Shown here: in pieces, positions 1 to 9,606 of the stretch
Layout: each line of letters starts with the position of its first letter
How positions within the stretch are numbered: the stretch's first letter is position 1
NCBI GenBank assembly: GCA_002500505.1
Contig: DLRM01000043.1
Location: forward strand, 132,505-196,504
Direction: 5' to 3'
From: Planctomycetes bacterium UBA7888
Lineage (GTDB): Bacteria; Planctomycetota; UBA1135
DNA: 64,000 bases
Program-made: the position numbers and the translations under genes
Notes under the pieces: model-generated
What the model was told of the DNA's origin: nothing
Database searches by the model: none
What the model saw: only the letters and a program-made list of their open reading frames with translations

Positions 1-44
1 GAGAGGTCAATCACGGAGGAGGATGCAGTCATGGGAGGAAGATT

Positions 45-2519
45 CTACTCCTCTCCCCCTTCTTCAAGCCCCTTCATCTCCTTCAACTTCCAGGCCTCAT
101 TCCACCATCCCGCTGCAAGGATGGCATCATCTCCACTTTGGAGAACTTGGGAATTAAAAACAGTGTAATCGGGATAACCGACACCAGAAATAAAGGGTGC
201 GAGGGTGTATCCCAGCCGAGCCCCTGCAATCCCGGTACTAGCAAAAGCTGCAACTAGTGTCTCATGCTCTCCTTTGCGAGGAAGCACAAAAGTGGCCCCA
301 AGATCATCCCCTTTCCAAGTTTGACTCCCTAAACGGATTTTGTTTTTGCTGACCTGAATTGGGTGGTCATCTGCAAGAACCGTATCCCAAGCGGCATTAT
401 TTTCCGTATTTCCATAGAGGATGATATTTCGATGGGTGAAGTCTTCTTGGCTATCTGGGTCAAGGAACTCTCGGTCCGAACAAAGGCGAGCGTGACCATT
501 TGCGCGATAAAACCAAATTTCAGAATCGTAGCGGGCGCGAGCAAGAAGTTCTTCGGTCTCCTTTTCAGATCCGATGGTTCCATAAATCAACACAAAGCTC
601 TTGTCGAAGGCCCGCTTGAAGGGGCCAGTGCGGTTCGGACTCTTTTCTGTACTCGGAGGACCTCCATAGCGCAACTGCCACCGCCCCTCCTTCGATGTTT
701 GAGTGGATTCGGACCAAACAAACCAAACTCCATGCGGCGACGGCTCAATAGAGGAAAACTTTTGTCCGTCAATCGTGGCGCGCTCCAAGGGGAGATTCAC
801 ACGAAAGTAACGGACGTTTTCCGTAGTCATGACCACTCCACTGCCGTCTTTTTCTCGCTCACCCGACAAATGAGCTTTTTCGCCGTAACGAAGGAATTGC
901 TCCACCGTCACCCAGTGGTGTGCGGAATCAATGCCCGGGTCGGCTGTTCGAAAATCAAGCTGGAGAGGAGATTGGGGAACGGTTTGACCAGCAAAGGTTT
1001 TAAAAATACCCGGCCAATCCATGCATTGATTCCCCCACCAATGACCGGCACCCGGTTCTAAATGGAAATCAAACTCAATCCCCTGCGCCTCACATGCGGC
1101 CATCATGTCCTTGGCTTCACTCACGGGGACATTGTCATCGGCCTCGCCGTGAAGGACATATAGGGGCTTCCCCTGAAGATTTGAAAGCAGGCCGAGGGTG
1201 TCCGACGCACCATCTGCACCAAACCAAAGCCCTTTCAAACTCCCTTCGGGCCGCGACCCATAGGTATCAAAAGAGCACCACCCCGCAGAGGGGGCAACGG
1301 CACACCAGGCGTCAGGGTTGTTCACCGCAAGGTGCCAAGCTCCGTGTCCTCCCATCGAGTGCCCCGTAAGGGCAACCTTATCTCGGGGCAAATCAAATCG
1401 ATCGAGCATCAAATCTCGCACTTCATAAGCATCAAGGCGGCCCCAATCTTGCCAATCAAAACCGTAAGGAGAACGGTTTGTTGGACAAGCAATCCACCAC
1501 TCCTTCTTGGGGGTAAAACAATTGGCTTGGCTCATGGGCTTTACCGAAGCGCCATGCAAAGAAATCACCAAACCGCGCTCCCCTTCCATACTGGAATCCT
1601 CTGCCGGTGGCACTAAACCAAACTGTTGCACCGTATTGTCCATGCCTGAGCGAAAGGTCTGCAAGTGGGCTTGCCCTTCTTTCTTCATTCCGATATCCAA
1701 CCATTGCACTTGGGCGTCTTCGTTGCTTGCACCGCCCAAACTCAAATATAGCTTTTGGGGTTCAGGCTCCTCTGGAAGTTGGTGTCCATCGCGGGCAAGC
1801 AAATCAACCGGAACCCGCGTAACTCCAAGCGGCTCAATACCCCATGGAACTAGAGAGCGACGTCTAGCAAAGGGACCCACTCCGCCAGCAACGACATAAA
1901 GAAGAGGTATGGGCTCTGTGCTCAAGTTCATGAGAGCGACGGACGCTTCGCCACCCACGGCTCCTCCAGAGAGAAGATGAGGTGTTGTGCTGGTCCAATC
2001 CGCAAACACCAACTTTGTCGGGCGAGCATGGAAGGCCAGTTGGAAATTCCCTCGAGTACCGGTGACAAAAATATGGTTGTCCCCTTTTCGAAGAGCAACT
2101 GGATAGCCTTGATAACCGAAGCGATACGGGTCCCCCGAAAAGGCAACACCATTGAGAAAGAGAGTTGAGGCGCCCTGAAGGTCGGCTAAGAGAACGATAT
2201 CGCGCTCAAGTTTCAGTTTGGCGTAAGCCCAAGCGGCACCGTTTGGAGAAGAGAAGTTCCCCTCATCATCCGCACTAGCAGAAACCCAAGTTGCTTTCCC
2301 TAACTCTCCCTCCAAAATCTCGCCAACTTTGGGTGGAGATGATTCTGAATCCAATAAGTACTGCGAAAATACAGCATCTGGTCGAAAGGGACGCCGTCCA
2401 CGACCATCTACAGCCTCCAAGGCTAGCCATTCCTTCACCACCAGATCTTGGTTAACCGAATCGTCACTCGCCCTAAAGAAAATGGAGCTTGTAAGGAGTA
2501 AGAGAATCAACATCCGCAA
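45..2519 (-). CDS. Secreted prolyl-oligopeptidase-like alpha/beta-hydrolase
   Basis: This 824-residue protein is probably an exported serine hydrolase (esterase or peptidase). A short hydrophobic N-terminus (residues 3-17) looks like a signal peptide. An N-terminal beta-rich region of about 300 residues precedes a hydrolase domain at about residues 300-510. The nucleophile elbow GHSMGGHGAW puts the catalytic Ser at 388, with a likely acid Asp in HGEADDNVP (about 462) and His 493 in GAGHWWG. The last 300 residues are unassigned and may bind substrate. The order of Ser, Asp and His fits the prolyl oligopeptidase/dienelactone hydrolase superfamily. The substrate cannot be read from the sequence. 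It is divergently oriented from the next gene, with about 75 bp between them. Confidence 0.8.
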   Translation of the reverse strand: MRMLILLLLTSSIFFRASDDSVNQDLVVKEWLALEAVDGRGRRPFRPDAVFSQYLLDSESSPPKVGEILEGELGKATWVSASADDEGNFSSPNGAAWAYAKLKLERDIVLLADLQGASTLFLNGVAFSGDPYRFGYQGYPVALRKGDNHIFVTGTRGNFQLAFHARPTKLVFADWTSTTPHLLSGGAVGGEASVALMNLSTEPIPLLYVVAGGVGPFARRRSLVPWGIEPLGVTRVPVDLLARDGHQLPEEPEPQKLYLSLGGASNEDAQVQWLDIGMKKEGQAHLQTFRSGMDNTVQQFGLVPPAEDSSMEGERGLVISLHGASVKPMSQANCFTPKKEWWIACPTNRSPYGFDWQDWGRLDAYEVRDLMLDRFDLPRDKVALTGHSMGGHGAWHLAVNNPDAWCAVAPSAGWCSFDTYGSRPEGSLKGLWFGADGASDTLGLLSNLQGKPLYVLHGEADDNVPVSEAKDMMAACEAQGIEFDFHLEPGAGHWWGNQCMDWPGIFKTFAGQTVPQSPLQLDFRTADPGIDSAHHWVTVEQFLRYGEKAHLSGEREKDGSGVVMTTENVRYFRVNLPLERATIDGQKFSSIEPSPHGVWFVWSESTQTSKEGRWQLRYGGPPSTEKSPNRTGPFKRAFDKSFVLIYGTIGSEKETEELLARARYDSEIWFYRANGHARLCSDREFLDPDSQEDFTHRNIILYGNTENNAAWDTVLADDHPIQVSKNKIRLGSQTWKGDDLGATFVLPRKGEHETLVAAFASTGIAGARLGYTLAPFISGVGYPDYTVFNSQVLQSGDDAILAAGWWNEAWKLKEMKGLEEGGEE

Positions 2520-2594
2520 AAGGATACTCGGCTGGCACTCAAGACAAAAAAGCTTCGGGGTTCCATCTTGCTAGCAGAGGGGTAGGATTTGACT

Positions 2595-3968
2595 ATGCGA
2601 GTGCATCGGATTGCCGCAGTGTTGGCCATGGGACTAGGAAGTGCCTGGCTTCTTCTGGCGTCCCCCACCCTAACCGATGGCGACTCCTGCCTTTATGCTG
2701 CGATGTCTCGCGAAATGGCAGAGCTTGGGAATTGGGCAGCTCCCACTTGGGCCCACAGTGGGGAGCGGGCGGTCTTTCGCGAAAACCCGCCTGGCGCAAT
2801 GTGGCTCTCCGCCTTCTTCCAATCTTTCGCCACTGGCTTTGAGGGTTCCTCCGCCCCCGCACTTTCCACCCTCTGGTGGCTTGGCCTCTTGACCGCCGCC
2901 CTTTGGCGATTGGCTGGGGGCCGAAAAGGGGCCGGAGCATTGGCCGTCCTCGCTCTCCTTCTAACTCTTCCCGTTGCGAAATACAGCCTCCGCGCTGGCC
3001 TGGAAATCCCCTTCACTGCCTGCGTTTGTGCAGCAGTAGAGTCCCTGCGTGCACGACGTCGCCGAGGCGCCATCCTAGGAGGCTTCTTCTTTGGTGGAGC
3101 CCTGCTCACTCGTGGTGTTTTTGGTTTTCTTGTTCCCCTATTGTGGATTGCCGATGCCAGAGTCGGTCACCGCCGTCCCATGCGACGCATCCTTTCAGCA
3201 GGCGTTTTGGGAATCACCTTGGCGATAGCCTTCGATCTTTTTCATCAAGCTCAAGGAGATGGCGCAAGTTTTTGGGCGACCTATTTTCAGAATCAAGTCC
3301 TTCCCTCCCTCCAAGGGGTTGCCCCACATGCTGAAACTGGCTCTACTTGGTCCTACTACGCCACTCGCCTTGGCATTTACTCTTTGCCTTGGGGACTTCT
3401 GATTCTCTGGCGACTCCCCAATCGGCTGATGCGAATGCGGCCGGAAGTTCCTCTCTGCTTCTGGTGGATTGCCGTGGTTTATGTTGGTGCATCCATTGCA
3501 CACCGCGAAGGCTCCCGGTACTTATTTGCAGCGTGGCCTGCCGTAGCCCTTCTCTTTTCGGCCCTTTGGAGAGAAGATTTTGAAGCCCTAGCCGAAAAGA
3601 AGCGGGTTCGCTGGGGAGGCCTCGTGACCCTTCTCGTTCCATGCACTCTTGTTTTCGGCACTCTCCTTTCTGACACCCAAAAGGATTCTTGGACACAAAG
3701 CGCACATCGACTTGCAGAGCGCCAATCGTATGGATGGGAAAACGACACTCCGCCTGTTTTATTTAGCGAAGATTTTTCATCCCATGACGATCGACTCAAA
3801 CAATTCATCCGCTGGCACTTGAATACTTGGGCTTTCTGGTCTCCCGATCCTCCCAAAGAAAATGTTCGCCCTGCTTGGAAAGTTCAAAAGCTCGACCTAT
3901 ATAAACTCTCAGCCCCCATCGAAGGCACCACCTTTTGGTGCCCTACTTTCAAAGCTCAACAGCTCTAG
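2595..3968 (+). CDS. Membrane glycosyltransferase, GT39/ArnT-like
   Basis: This is a polytopic membrane protein of about 457 residues resembling the dolichyl/undecaprenyl-phosphate sugar transferases (PMT/ArnT, GT39). These move a sugar from a polyprenyl carrier to protein or lipid on the outer face of the inner membrane. The first transmembrane helix is followed by TDGDSCLYAAMSREM, matching the family's acidic motif just after helix 1, and by many further hydrophobic segments to about residue 360. It is a little shorter than ArnT. A TTG at 2589 is also in frame and has AGAGGGG 6 nt upstream. I prefer ATG 2595, which has AGGA 7 nt upstream. It ends 8 bp before the exonuclease gene, so the two are probably co-transcribed. 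The acceptor is unknown. Confidence 0.65.
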   Translation: MRVHRIAAVLAMGLGSAWLLLASPTLTDGDSCLYAAMSREMAELGNWAAPTWAHSGERAVFRENPPGAMWLSAFFQSFATGFEGSSAPALSTLWWLGLLTAALWRLAGGRKGAGALAVLALLLTLPVAKYSLRAGLEIPFTACVCAAVESLRARRRRGAILGGFFFGGALLTRGVFGFLVPLLWIADARVGHRRPMRRILSAGVLGITLAIAFDLFHQAQGDGASFWATYFQNQVLPSLQGVAPHAETGSTWSYYATRLGIYSLPWGLLILWRLPNRLMRMRPEVPLCFWWIAVVYVGASIAHREGSRYLFAAWPAVALLFSALWREDFEALAEKKRVRWGGLVTLLVPCTLVFGTLLSDTQKDSWTQSAHRLAERQSYGWENDTPPVLFSEDFSSHDDRLKQFIRWHLNTWAFWSPDPPKENVRPAWKVQKLDLYKLSAPIEGTTFWCPTFKAQQL

Positions 3969-3976
3969 CTCTCCCT

Positions 3977-4765
3977 GTGAAAATCGCCACTTGGAATCTT
4001 AATTCGATTCGCGCTCGCCTACCCCGCGTTTTGGCTGCCCTTGAGCGTCATGAACCTGACCTCCTTTGCGTGCAAGAAACGAAGTCCATGAACGACAAGT
4101 TTCCTTACGAAGAGTTAGCAGAAGTGGGCTATGTGGCTTCTGCACACGGGCAAAAAACCTACAACGGAGTGGCTCTCCTTCTGCGTTCGGGTGAAGGTCA
4201 ACTTGAAAATGTCCGGAACGGCTTTGAGGGCAATCCGATTCCAGAACAAGCTCGGGTCATCAGCGGGGTCTTTAATGGAATCCAAATTGTCAATGCCTAT
4301 GTCGTCAATGGAAAAGAGGTAGGCGATCCGAAATTTGAAATGAAGCTAGCTTGGCTAGACGCCCTCGACGTCTGGCTCAAAAAAGAGTTCGACCCAACTA
4401 AGCCCTTTCTTATTTGCGGAGACTTCAATATCACTCCAGACGACCGGGACGTTTGGGATGTCGAGAAATGGCAAGGAAGAATCTTCTGTACTGATAGGGA
4501 GCGTGCCTTCGTACAAGGCTTGCACGACTGGGGCCTCCAAGACTTACAAAGGAAATTTAGCGATGAGGCCGGTCTTTTTACTTGGTGGGACTACCGCGGC
4601 GGCTCTCACCCCCGAAATCTAGGGCTTCGAATTGATTTGATGCTCGCAAGCAAAACCTTAGCCTCAAACTGTGTTGCATTTGAAGTGGACCGGGAGGAAA
4701 GACGCAAATCAACTGGAGAAGGGGCACCAAGCGATCACGCCCCTGTGATTGCGCAGTTTTCTTAG
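3977..4765 (+). CDS. xthA: Exodeoxyribonuclease III (AP endonuclease)
   Basis: This DNA repair nuclease cleaves at abasic sites and has 3'-5' exonuclease and 3'-phosphatase activity (base excision repair, cytoplasm). The 262 residues match ExoIII in length. Visible active-site elements are Asn7 in ATWNLNSIRAR, Glu34 in CVQETK, Tyr108, Asp149/Asn151 in GDFNITPDDRDVW, and the terminal SDHAP with Asp253 and His254. The start chosen is GTG 3977, which begins the protein with MKIATWNLNS exactly as in the family and leaves an 8-bp gap to the upstream gene. An upstream in-frame ATG at 3935 would overlap the glycosyltransferase by 34 bp and add a non-homologous tail. It converges on the next gene with 2 bp between stop codons. 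Confidence 0.92.
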   Translation: MKIATWNLNSIRARLPRVLAALERHEPDLLCVQETKSMNDKFPYEELAEVGYVASAHGQKTYNGVALLLRSGEGQLENVRNGFEGNPIPEQARVISGVFNGIQIVNAYVVNGKEVGDPKFEMKLAWLDALDVWLKKEFDPTKPFLICGDFNITPDDRDVWDVEKWQGRIFCTDRERAFVQGLHDWGLQDLQRKFSDEAGLFTWWDYRGGSHPRNLGLRIDLMLASKTLASNCVAFEVDREERRKSTGEGAPSDHAPVIAQFS

Positions 4766-4767
4766 GC

Positions 4768-6384
4768 CTACTCTTCTTTTTTTTCCGGCTCGTTTTCCAC
4801 ATCTAAAGGCAAGATGCTCCTTAGCTTGGAAAGCAACTTGGCGTTTTCATCCTTGGGGCCAATGTCGTCAGCCAGGCGCATCACTCGTCCACCTTCTTCC
4901 AGTTCCCCAGTAGCCTTAAGGAAATATCCAAGAGCTGCGTGATATTGCCCTGTCATGGGGTCTAACTCAACGGCTTTCTTCCACAACTTGAGAAGCTCTC
5001 CTTTCTCCTTCTCAACTTCCTCCCCACTCCTCTTTTTCTTGTCCATTCCAGATTTCAAGATAAAAAGAGCAAAGCGGTGGTGGGCTCGAGCACTTGCTTT
5101 TCCAGTATCAATCGCCTCCTGATATAACCGCCGAGCTCGGATTTCCCGATCGTAACGCAGGGCGTTCTCGGCGGCCTTCTCCAAACCAACACTAGAGGTC
5201 ACCTTGAGTTCAGTCTTGACATACTCATGCCACTCCTTCTCCATTTGAAGGAGGGATTCCCTGTTCTTGAGCTTCATGTACTTCATAAACACGCCCAGAA
5301 CCTCTTCCTGGGGAACAGTCTTCAACCCATCGATTCCCATATGAACTCGTGCTACTTTTTTATCCTTCGCCAAGCCAACGAAGAACTTGCGAAAGTTTTT
5401 AGCATGCCGCTTATCGTTCATTAAAAAGTGAACAAATGTCCAACCCCAAGTGTAATGCTGATACATTCGAGTCGAGAGCATTTTCTCCAAGGACATCATG
5501 TCACCTTTGGCGATATCCGTCTGGACTTCGGTGAGCCGCCCTTCCAATATCAATCCTGACTCCAACTTTCCCGTTTCCTCATCCCAATGAGATGCGCCAT
5601 AGAACTCCGCCAAGGCTTCACCAGGGAAATGTGGGTAAGAGAATTCAACATTAATCAGTTTCTGAAGATAGTGATTGGCCTCATGGAACATCACTTCCGT
5701 ACTGTCTTCTGGGGCAATCCGGTCATAGTAAATATCTAGTTCCAACGGTTTGACGAAACGGAAATACCCAAGGACATTGGAGTTTGCGCCGCTCACTTGG
5801 TGAAAGAGTGGCCTATCGCTATAAAAACAAACTAAGAGTCGCGTGTCCTTCGGGTCTTTGGCATAACCGCGCTGAGGCTTAACCTTCCATTCCTTACAGA
5901 AAGCCGCAAAATAGGCCTCCATAGTTCGACTATAGCGCTCGAACACATGAGGCGAAATCGTATGCTCAAAATTAAAGTACTTCGTTTGAACTTTGTAGCG
6001 ATTTCTCCAGACGCTATGTTTTTTATGATCCTCAATTGCCTCGCGCTGCTCGCGGACAAATGATGCTATTTCTTTCTCTCTCTTTTTTGGAGACATCCAC
6101 TTTCCACGAAAAGGCAACAACCCATTGTCTAATTTTTTTTGCTCAAATTCGTCGTTAGCCTCATAGAGAGGGGATTCGCCACCTTCGACAACAGCAGATT
6201 CGATTAAGCGTGAGGGGACAAAAACATCTCCGTGCTCAAAATGCACCAAGTAGCCACCCTCAGAGCTCTCCAAGTCGACTCCATCAAACACACGACCATC
6301 CTTCAGGATGAGGATGTCGGCAAAAAGTTCCCCGCAAAGAAAAATGAAAAAGGATGCGACGCAACAAATAAAGGGTCTCTTCAT
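4768..6384 (-). CDS. Secreted peptidase-MA/DUF1570-like protein with HEXXH motif
   Basis: This is a 538-residue exported protein with a signal peptide (residues about 5-22). A small N-terminal beta domain (about 22-65: ILILKDGRVFDGVDL) is followed by a gluzincin-like metallopeptidase core. MFHEANHYLQ gives HEXXH at 234-238, with a candidate third zinc ligand in FPGEALAEFYG (Glu256 or Glu260). The C-terminal 130 residues are helical and TPR-like (ALRYDREIRARRLYQEAI, LKLWKKAVELDP). The layout matches the peptidase MA/DUF1570 proteins common in Planctomycetota. Proteolysis is inferred from the motif only. It is translationally coupled to the upstream gene by an ATGA overlap and is related to the protein encoded at 10170. 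Confidence 0.65.
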   Translation of the reverse strand: MKRPFICCVASFFIFLCGELFADILILKDGRVFDGVDLESSEGGYLVHFEHGDVFVPSRLIESAVVEGGESPLYEANDEFEQKKLDNGLLPFRGKWMSPKKREKEIASFVREQREAIEDHKKHSVWRNRYKVQTKYFNFEHTISPHVFERYSRTMEAYFAAFCKEWKVKPQRGYAKDPKDTRLLVCFYSDRPLFHQVSGANSNVLGYFRFVKPLELDIYYDRIAPEDSTEVMFHEANHYLQKLINVEFSYPHFPGEALAEFYGASHWDEETGKLESGLILEGRLTEVQTDIAKGDMMSLEKMLSTRMYQHYTWGWTFVHFLMNDKRHAKNFRKFFVGLAKDKKVARVHMGIDGLKTVPQEEVLGVFMKYMKLKNRESLLQMEKEWHEYVKTELKVTSSVGLEKAAENALRYDREIRARRLYQEAIDTGKASARAHHRFALFILKSGMDKKKRSGEEVEKEKGELLKLWKKAVELDPMTGQYHAALGYFLKATGELEEGGRVMRLADDIGPKDENAKLLSKLRSILPLDVENEPEKKEE

Positions 6385-8000
6385 TTCAGGTATTTCATGT
6401 AAGTTTTGTCAAGAGAAGCCCAATCTTTTTCGGACCAGTCTTCAAAAGTACGGCGGAACACTTCGTCAACAAAAGCTTGCGTGCGAACCTCCCATTTATT
6501 GGAGTCGGCCTCAAAGGCCGCGTCTTCCTCTTCCTCTGTCATAGGTTCGGCCTCTTCATCATCATCCTCTTCCTTTTCTTTTTTTTCTTTCGCAGCTCGC
6601 TCTTCCAAAACAACCTGCGCATGAAGAATAATCTCTTCTGCCAACCCCTTCGTTAATTTACTTTTCGCTCCAGGCCCTTCCAATAACCAGCGCGTAAAGG
6701 AAACACACTCCCACAACAACGACGAGCCACGAGGCACATTCCTGAACTTTCCTACTGGAAGCCGAATCAACTCGCTTGGAAGAAGGACAGATTCTTGCCG
6801 AAAGGATTCCCTAATGGACTCGTTTTCATAGCTCGTCGCAGCAAATTGCATCTTCGACCCCTTCAAAGTACCTCCATATCGGCTCATTCCATCAAGCCCT
6901 AGCTTGAGCCAGGTCGGCAAATTGCGCCACAAGGAGCGATCCTTATCGCTAAACCAAAAGCTCATGGCCCGCCTATTCAGGTATCCCCATTCAAAACTAG
7001 ACGCGCCCGCAGTACTCTTGTGGGTAAGAATTTCAATGTTAGTGAAGCTCCATGAAGAGCCTCGCTGAAAGGACCTCTCTTCCTCAACGTTGGCGCAGAT
7101 TCGAATAATAGGGGCGCGAACATATTCCTCCGGATTGACATACGGAAAAGTCTTGTCCAGCCACTTAAACATTGCATCCACTTGGTTGACGACTTTCTTC
7201 GCATGTTTTTTATCGGCATGGTTCAATACCAAGTAGCGGCTCATTTCCTTGACAATCCAATCTTCTGGGAGGTTTTCCTGAGCTTTTTTCCGTTGATTCT
7301 CTTCAACGGCCTTCCGAGTTTTCATGCGATCTTGTGGGGTATCATCTCCCCAATCAACTTCAAGAAGCTCTGTTGACTTGTCTCGAGTTTCTGTCCTTTC
7401 AATTACCTTGAACGATTTGAAGGATTTGTTCAGGCTCCGTTTCAGTTTCGGATACACCGACTCAAAGAGAATGAACTCAACAGCAATGTCTACACCAGGA
7501 AGGTGGTAAACCCAGGCGTTGACTCGCATAGGCGCATTAGAGCTCTTTTCGATTTTGATGTCATAAGCAGTAGCCTCAATGCCACGGACGTCGACTGTCT
7601 CCTCAGAATCCACAAACCAACCAGCGCCACTTGTTTTTTTTCGTAGGTAATCCAAATAATCATCGTATGGATTTTTATAAGTTATTCTGACAACATTATT
7701 TTTTTCGCCATCTACCTTTCCAGTAACTGGTCCAGACGAATCGGACTTTTCGCCAAAGGCAATCATGGTCATGCTGGGGCGATTTTCCATTGTGTAACCA
7801 AATGTTTTATCTGTGTAATAATATTTCCGATCAGACTCATACTTCCCAACAAGGTGCCTTTCATTTGTCGCCAAGGCAATCTCCTTCCAATCTTTGGGGA
7901 CATCGATCTTGAACCCAAGCTGCGGATCCTCATGCTCCAAAGGCGCCAGAACGAATGGGGAAAGGAGGAGAATCGACTTTAGAAAGAAGGGTGAATTCAT
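6381..8000 (-). CDS. Secreted DUF1570-like protein, apparently lacking the zinc site
   Basis: This is a 539-residue exported protein of no named family that I recognise. ATG 8000 was chosen because it starts directly before a signal peptide (MNSPFFLKSILLLSPF); an in-frame upstream start at 8042 would bury it. The N-terminal third (PQLGFKIDVPKDWKEIAL onward) resembles small secreted PsbP/Mog1-like folds. The middle aligns by eye with the two HEXXH proteins nearby. The position of HEANH/HEATH is occupied by LNRRAMSFWF (about 340-349), and FPGWLDEGLA corresponds to LPTWLKLGLD (about 361-370), so the zinc ligands are absent. An acidic, lysine-rich stretch (about 468-497) looks disordered. Its stop overlaps the start of the intact HEXXH protein (ATGA), implying co-translation. 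The pseudoenzyme reading is inference. Confidence 0.55.
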   Translation of the reverse strand: MNSPFFLKSILLLSPFVLAPLEHEDPQLGFKIDVPKDWKEIALATNERHLVGKYESDRKYYYTDKTFGYTMENRPSMTMIAFGEKSDSSGPVTGKVDGEKNNVVRITYKNPYDDYLDYLRKKTSGAGWFVDSEETVDVRGIEATAYDIKIEKSSNAPMRVNAWVYHLPGVDIAVEFILFESVYPKLKRSLNKSFKSFKVIERTETRDKSTELLEVDWGDDTPQDRMKTRKAVEENQRKKAQENLPEDWIVKEMSRYLVLNHADKKHAKKVVNQVDAMFKWLDKTFPYVNPEEYVRAPIIRICANVEEERSFQRGSSWSFTNIEILTHKSTAGASSFEWGYLNRRAMSFWFSDKDRSLWRNLPTWLKLGLDGMSRYGGTLKGSKMQFAATSYENESIRESFRQESVLLPSELIRLPVGKFRNVPRGSSLLWECVSFTRWLLEGPGAKSKLTKGLAEEIILHAQVVLEERAAKEKKEKEEDDDEEAEPMTEEEEDAAFEADSNKWEVRTQAFVDEVFRRTFEDWSEKDWASLDKTYMKYLK

Positions 8001-8073
8001 GGCTTTTCCGGAGCAGGGTTGGCCCTTTTGCTCAATATCCACTCTAGCGATGAGGGGGCGTCATGGCATGGAA

Positions 8074-9459
8074 TTATGCCTTTTTTCCCCTTCCCGATTG
8101 CCTAAAGCCAAGCCAAGCAAGCAGGAGGGCAAGGAGAAAAGCCGGTACCAATTCATAAATCAATCCCTTTAATAATGGAGTAAAAAACCAAATCAAGCTA
8201 AGAGAAAAACCTGATGCCATGGAAGCCAATGCGTAGGATGACCGAACGGGTCCGCACCAGAGCTGAACCAGCAATAGAGGGCCAAAGGCCGCTCCCAAGG
8301 CGCTCCATGCAAACAGGACAGAATCAAAAATCGTCTGCTCCACAAAACTAGCAGCCAAAATTGCAACCACCCCGATTATCAAAATTGTCACCCGGTCTTG
8401 AGATCTATTTCTTGATTGAGCCAAGTCATAACTCACTGTGGATGCACAAACTAATAACTGGCTATCCGCTGTTGACATAATTGCGGACAACACGGCTGCA
8501 ACAATGATGCCTGCAAGAACTGGGGAGAACAGTTCCTGGGTCAGAAGTAACAGAACAGCCTCGTTGTTGCCCACTTCTTGGATGAGGGAACGAGAACACC
8601 AGCCAACAATCAACATGCCGGTGTAAATTAATATCGCCCATATCAACGAAATCCAGGTTCCTTTCTGGACATCCTCAGAATTCCGCATGGCCATAAAACG
8701 GTTGCTTACATGTGGCTGCCCAGGGTACCCAAGGCCAATCCCCAACGTCCCCAAAACAAAGCCCACCGCTGCCGAACCTACTCTGTCTCCAAAGGGATCC
8801 CGCAAAGCGAGCTCCTCATGATTTGATAAGCCCGCCATCATTTCTGAAAAACCTCCTATCTCAAACAGGGCAACAATCGGAACCAAAACCGCAGCAATGA
8901 CCATCACCACTCCTTGAATCAAATCAGTCACAGACACGGCCCAAAAGCCTCCCGTCATGGTGTAAAGCAAAACAATCCCTCCACCCACTCCAATTGCGAG
9001 AACATCCCCCATCCCCAATATTTCGGAAAAGGTCACCCCTGCAGCCTTGAATTGACTCGCAACATAAACACCGAGAGAAAGCAAAATGATGATGGCTGCA
9101 AGGGCGCGCAAACGACGGTCCTTCCCACATATAAATTCTGTCAAAGTCACGGCGCCCGTCCGCGCAGACTGGCTTCGAAGACGCTCAGCCACAAAAAACC
9201 AATTTAAAGCAAAGCCGAACATGCAGGCAGGAAGCAGCCAAACCGCAGACCATCCCCACGAAAAGGCTGCCCCTGAGACCCCAAGCAGGGTCCATGCAGA
9301 GGAGCTTGAGGCCGCAGAGGAGAGAGAGGCAATCCACGGGCCCAAACGGCGGCCGCCTAAGAAAAAATCAATCTCACTCGTCGATCGGCTGGAAGCCCAG
9401 GCTCCCACTCCCAAAAGAAGTAATTTGTAAATAACGAGGGTAACAAGAAGGGCAGTCAT
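8074..9459 (-). CDS. Sodium:solute symporter (SSS family)
   Basis: This inner-membrane secondary transporter of about 461 residues should couple Na+ influx to uptake of a small solute. It has about 13 predicted membrane helices and the family's typical opening: a first helix, then FFLGGRRLGPWIASLSSAAS (about 33-52) and SAWTLLGVSGAAF. It continues with a GYPGQPHVSNRFMAMR segment typical of the PutP/proline branch of the family. Substrate identity (proline, panthothenate, sugars and others) cannot be settled here. I chose ATG 9459 because GGAGG lies 8 nt upstream; ATG 9474 has no such site. It lies downstream of a 147-bp divergent spacer shared with the pseudopilin gene. Confidence 0.85.
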   Translation of the reverse strand: MTALLVTLVIYKLLLLGVGAWASSRSTSEIDFFLGGRRLGPWIASLSSAASSSSAWTLLGVSGAAFSWGWSAVWLLPACMFGFALNWFFVAERLRSQSARTGAVTLTEFICGKDRRLRALAAIIILLSLGVYVASQFKAAGVTFSEILGMGDVLAIGVGGGIVLLYTMTGGFWAVSVTDLIQGVVMVIAAVLVPIVALFEIGGFSEMMAGLSNHEELALRDPFGDRVGSAAVGFVLGTLGIGLGYPGQPHVSNRFMAMRNSEDVQKGTWISLIWAILIYTGMLIVGWCSRSLIQEVGNNEAVLLLLTQELFSPVLAGIIVAAVLSAIMSTADSQLLVCASTVSYDLAQSRNRSQDRVTILIIGVVAILAASFVEQTIFDSVLFAWSALGAAFGPLLLVQLWCGPVRSSYALASMASGFSLSLIWFFTPLLKGLIYELVPAFLLALLLAWLGFRQSGRGKKA

Positions 9460-9606
9460 GGTTTGAGCCTCCATTTTGACGGAAGGGCGCTCCTGTTTCC
9501 CCTGGTTTTCATGATTTCCTCAAGTAAGTTGCTTTTTGTTCCGAAGAAGGGCTGAAGGGTTCGATTCCGAGCCTTTGACCTTGATCCTCAGCAAATACAA
9601 AAAACG

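Noticed and set aside
1..44. Short plus-strand ATG frame at the window start
   Set aside because: It is antisense to the 3' end of the hydrolase gene, and its reading has no support.
363..1061. Long open frame on the plus strand, opposite the hydrolase gene
   Set aside because: It is wholly inside and antisense to a protein with a signal peptide and catalytic motifs, and shows no family-like sequence.
2589..2594. TTG start adding two residues to the GT39-like protein
   Set aside because: AGGA is better placed for ATG 2595, and the two extra residues add nothing conserved. It remains possible.
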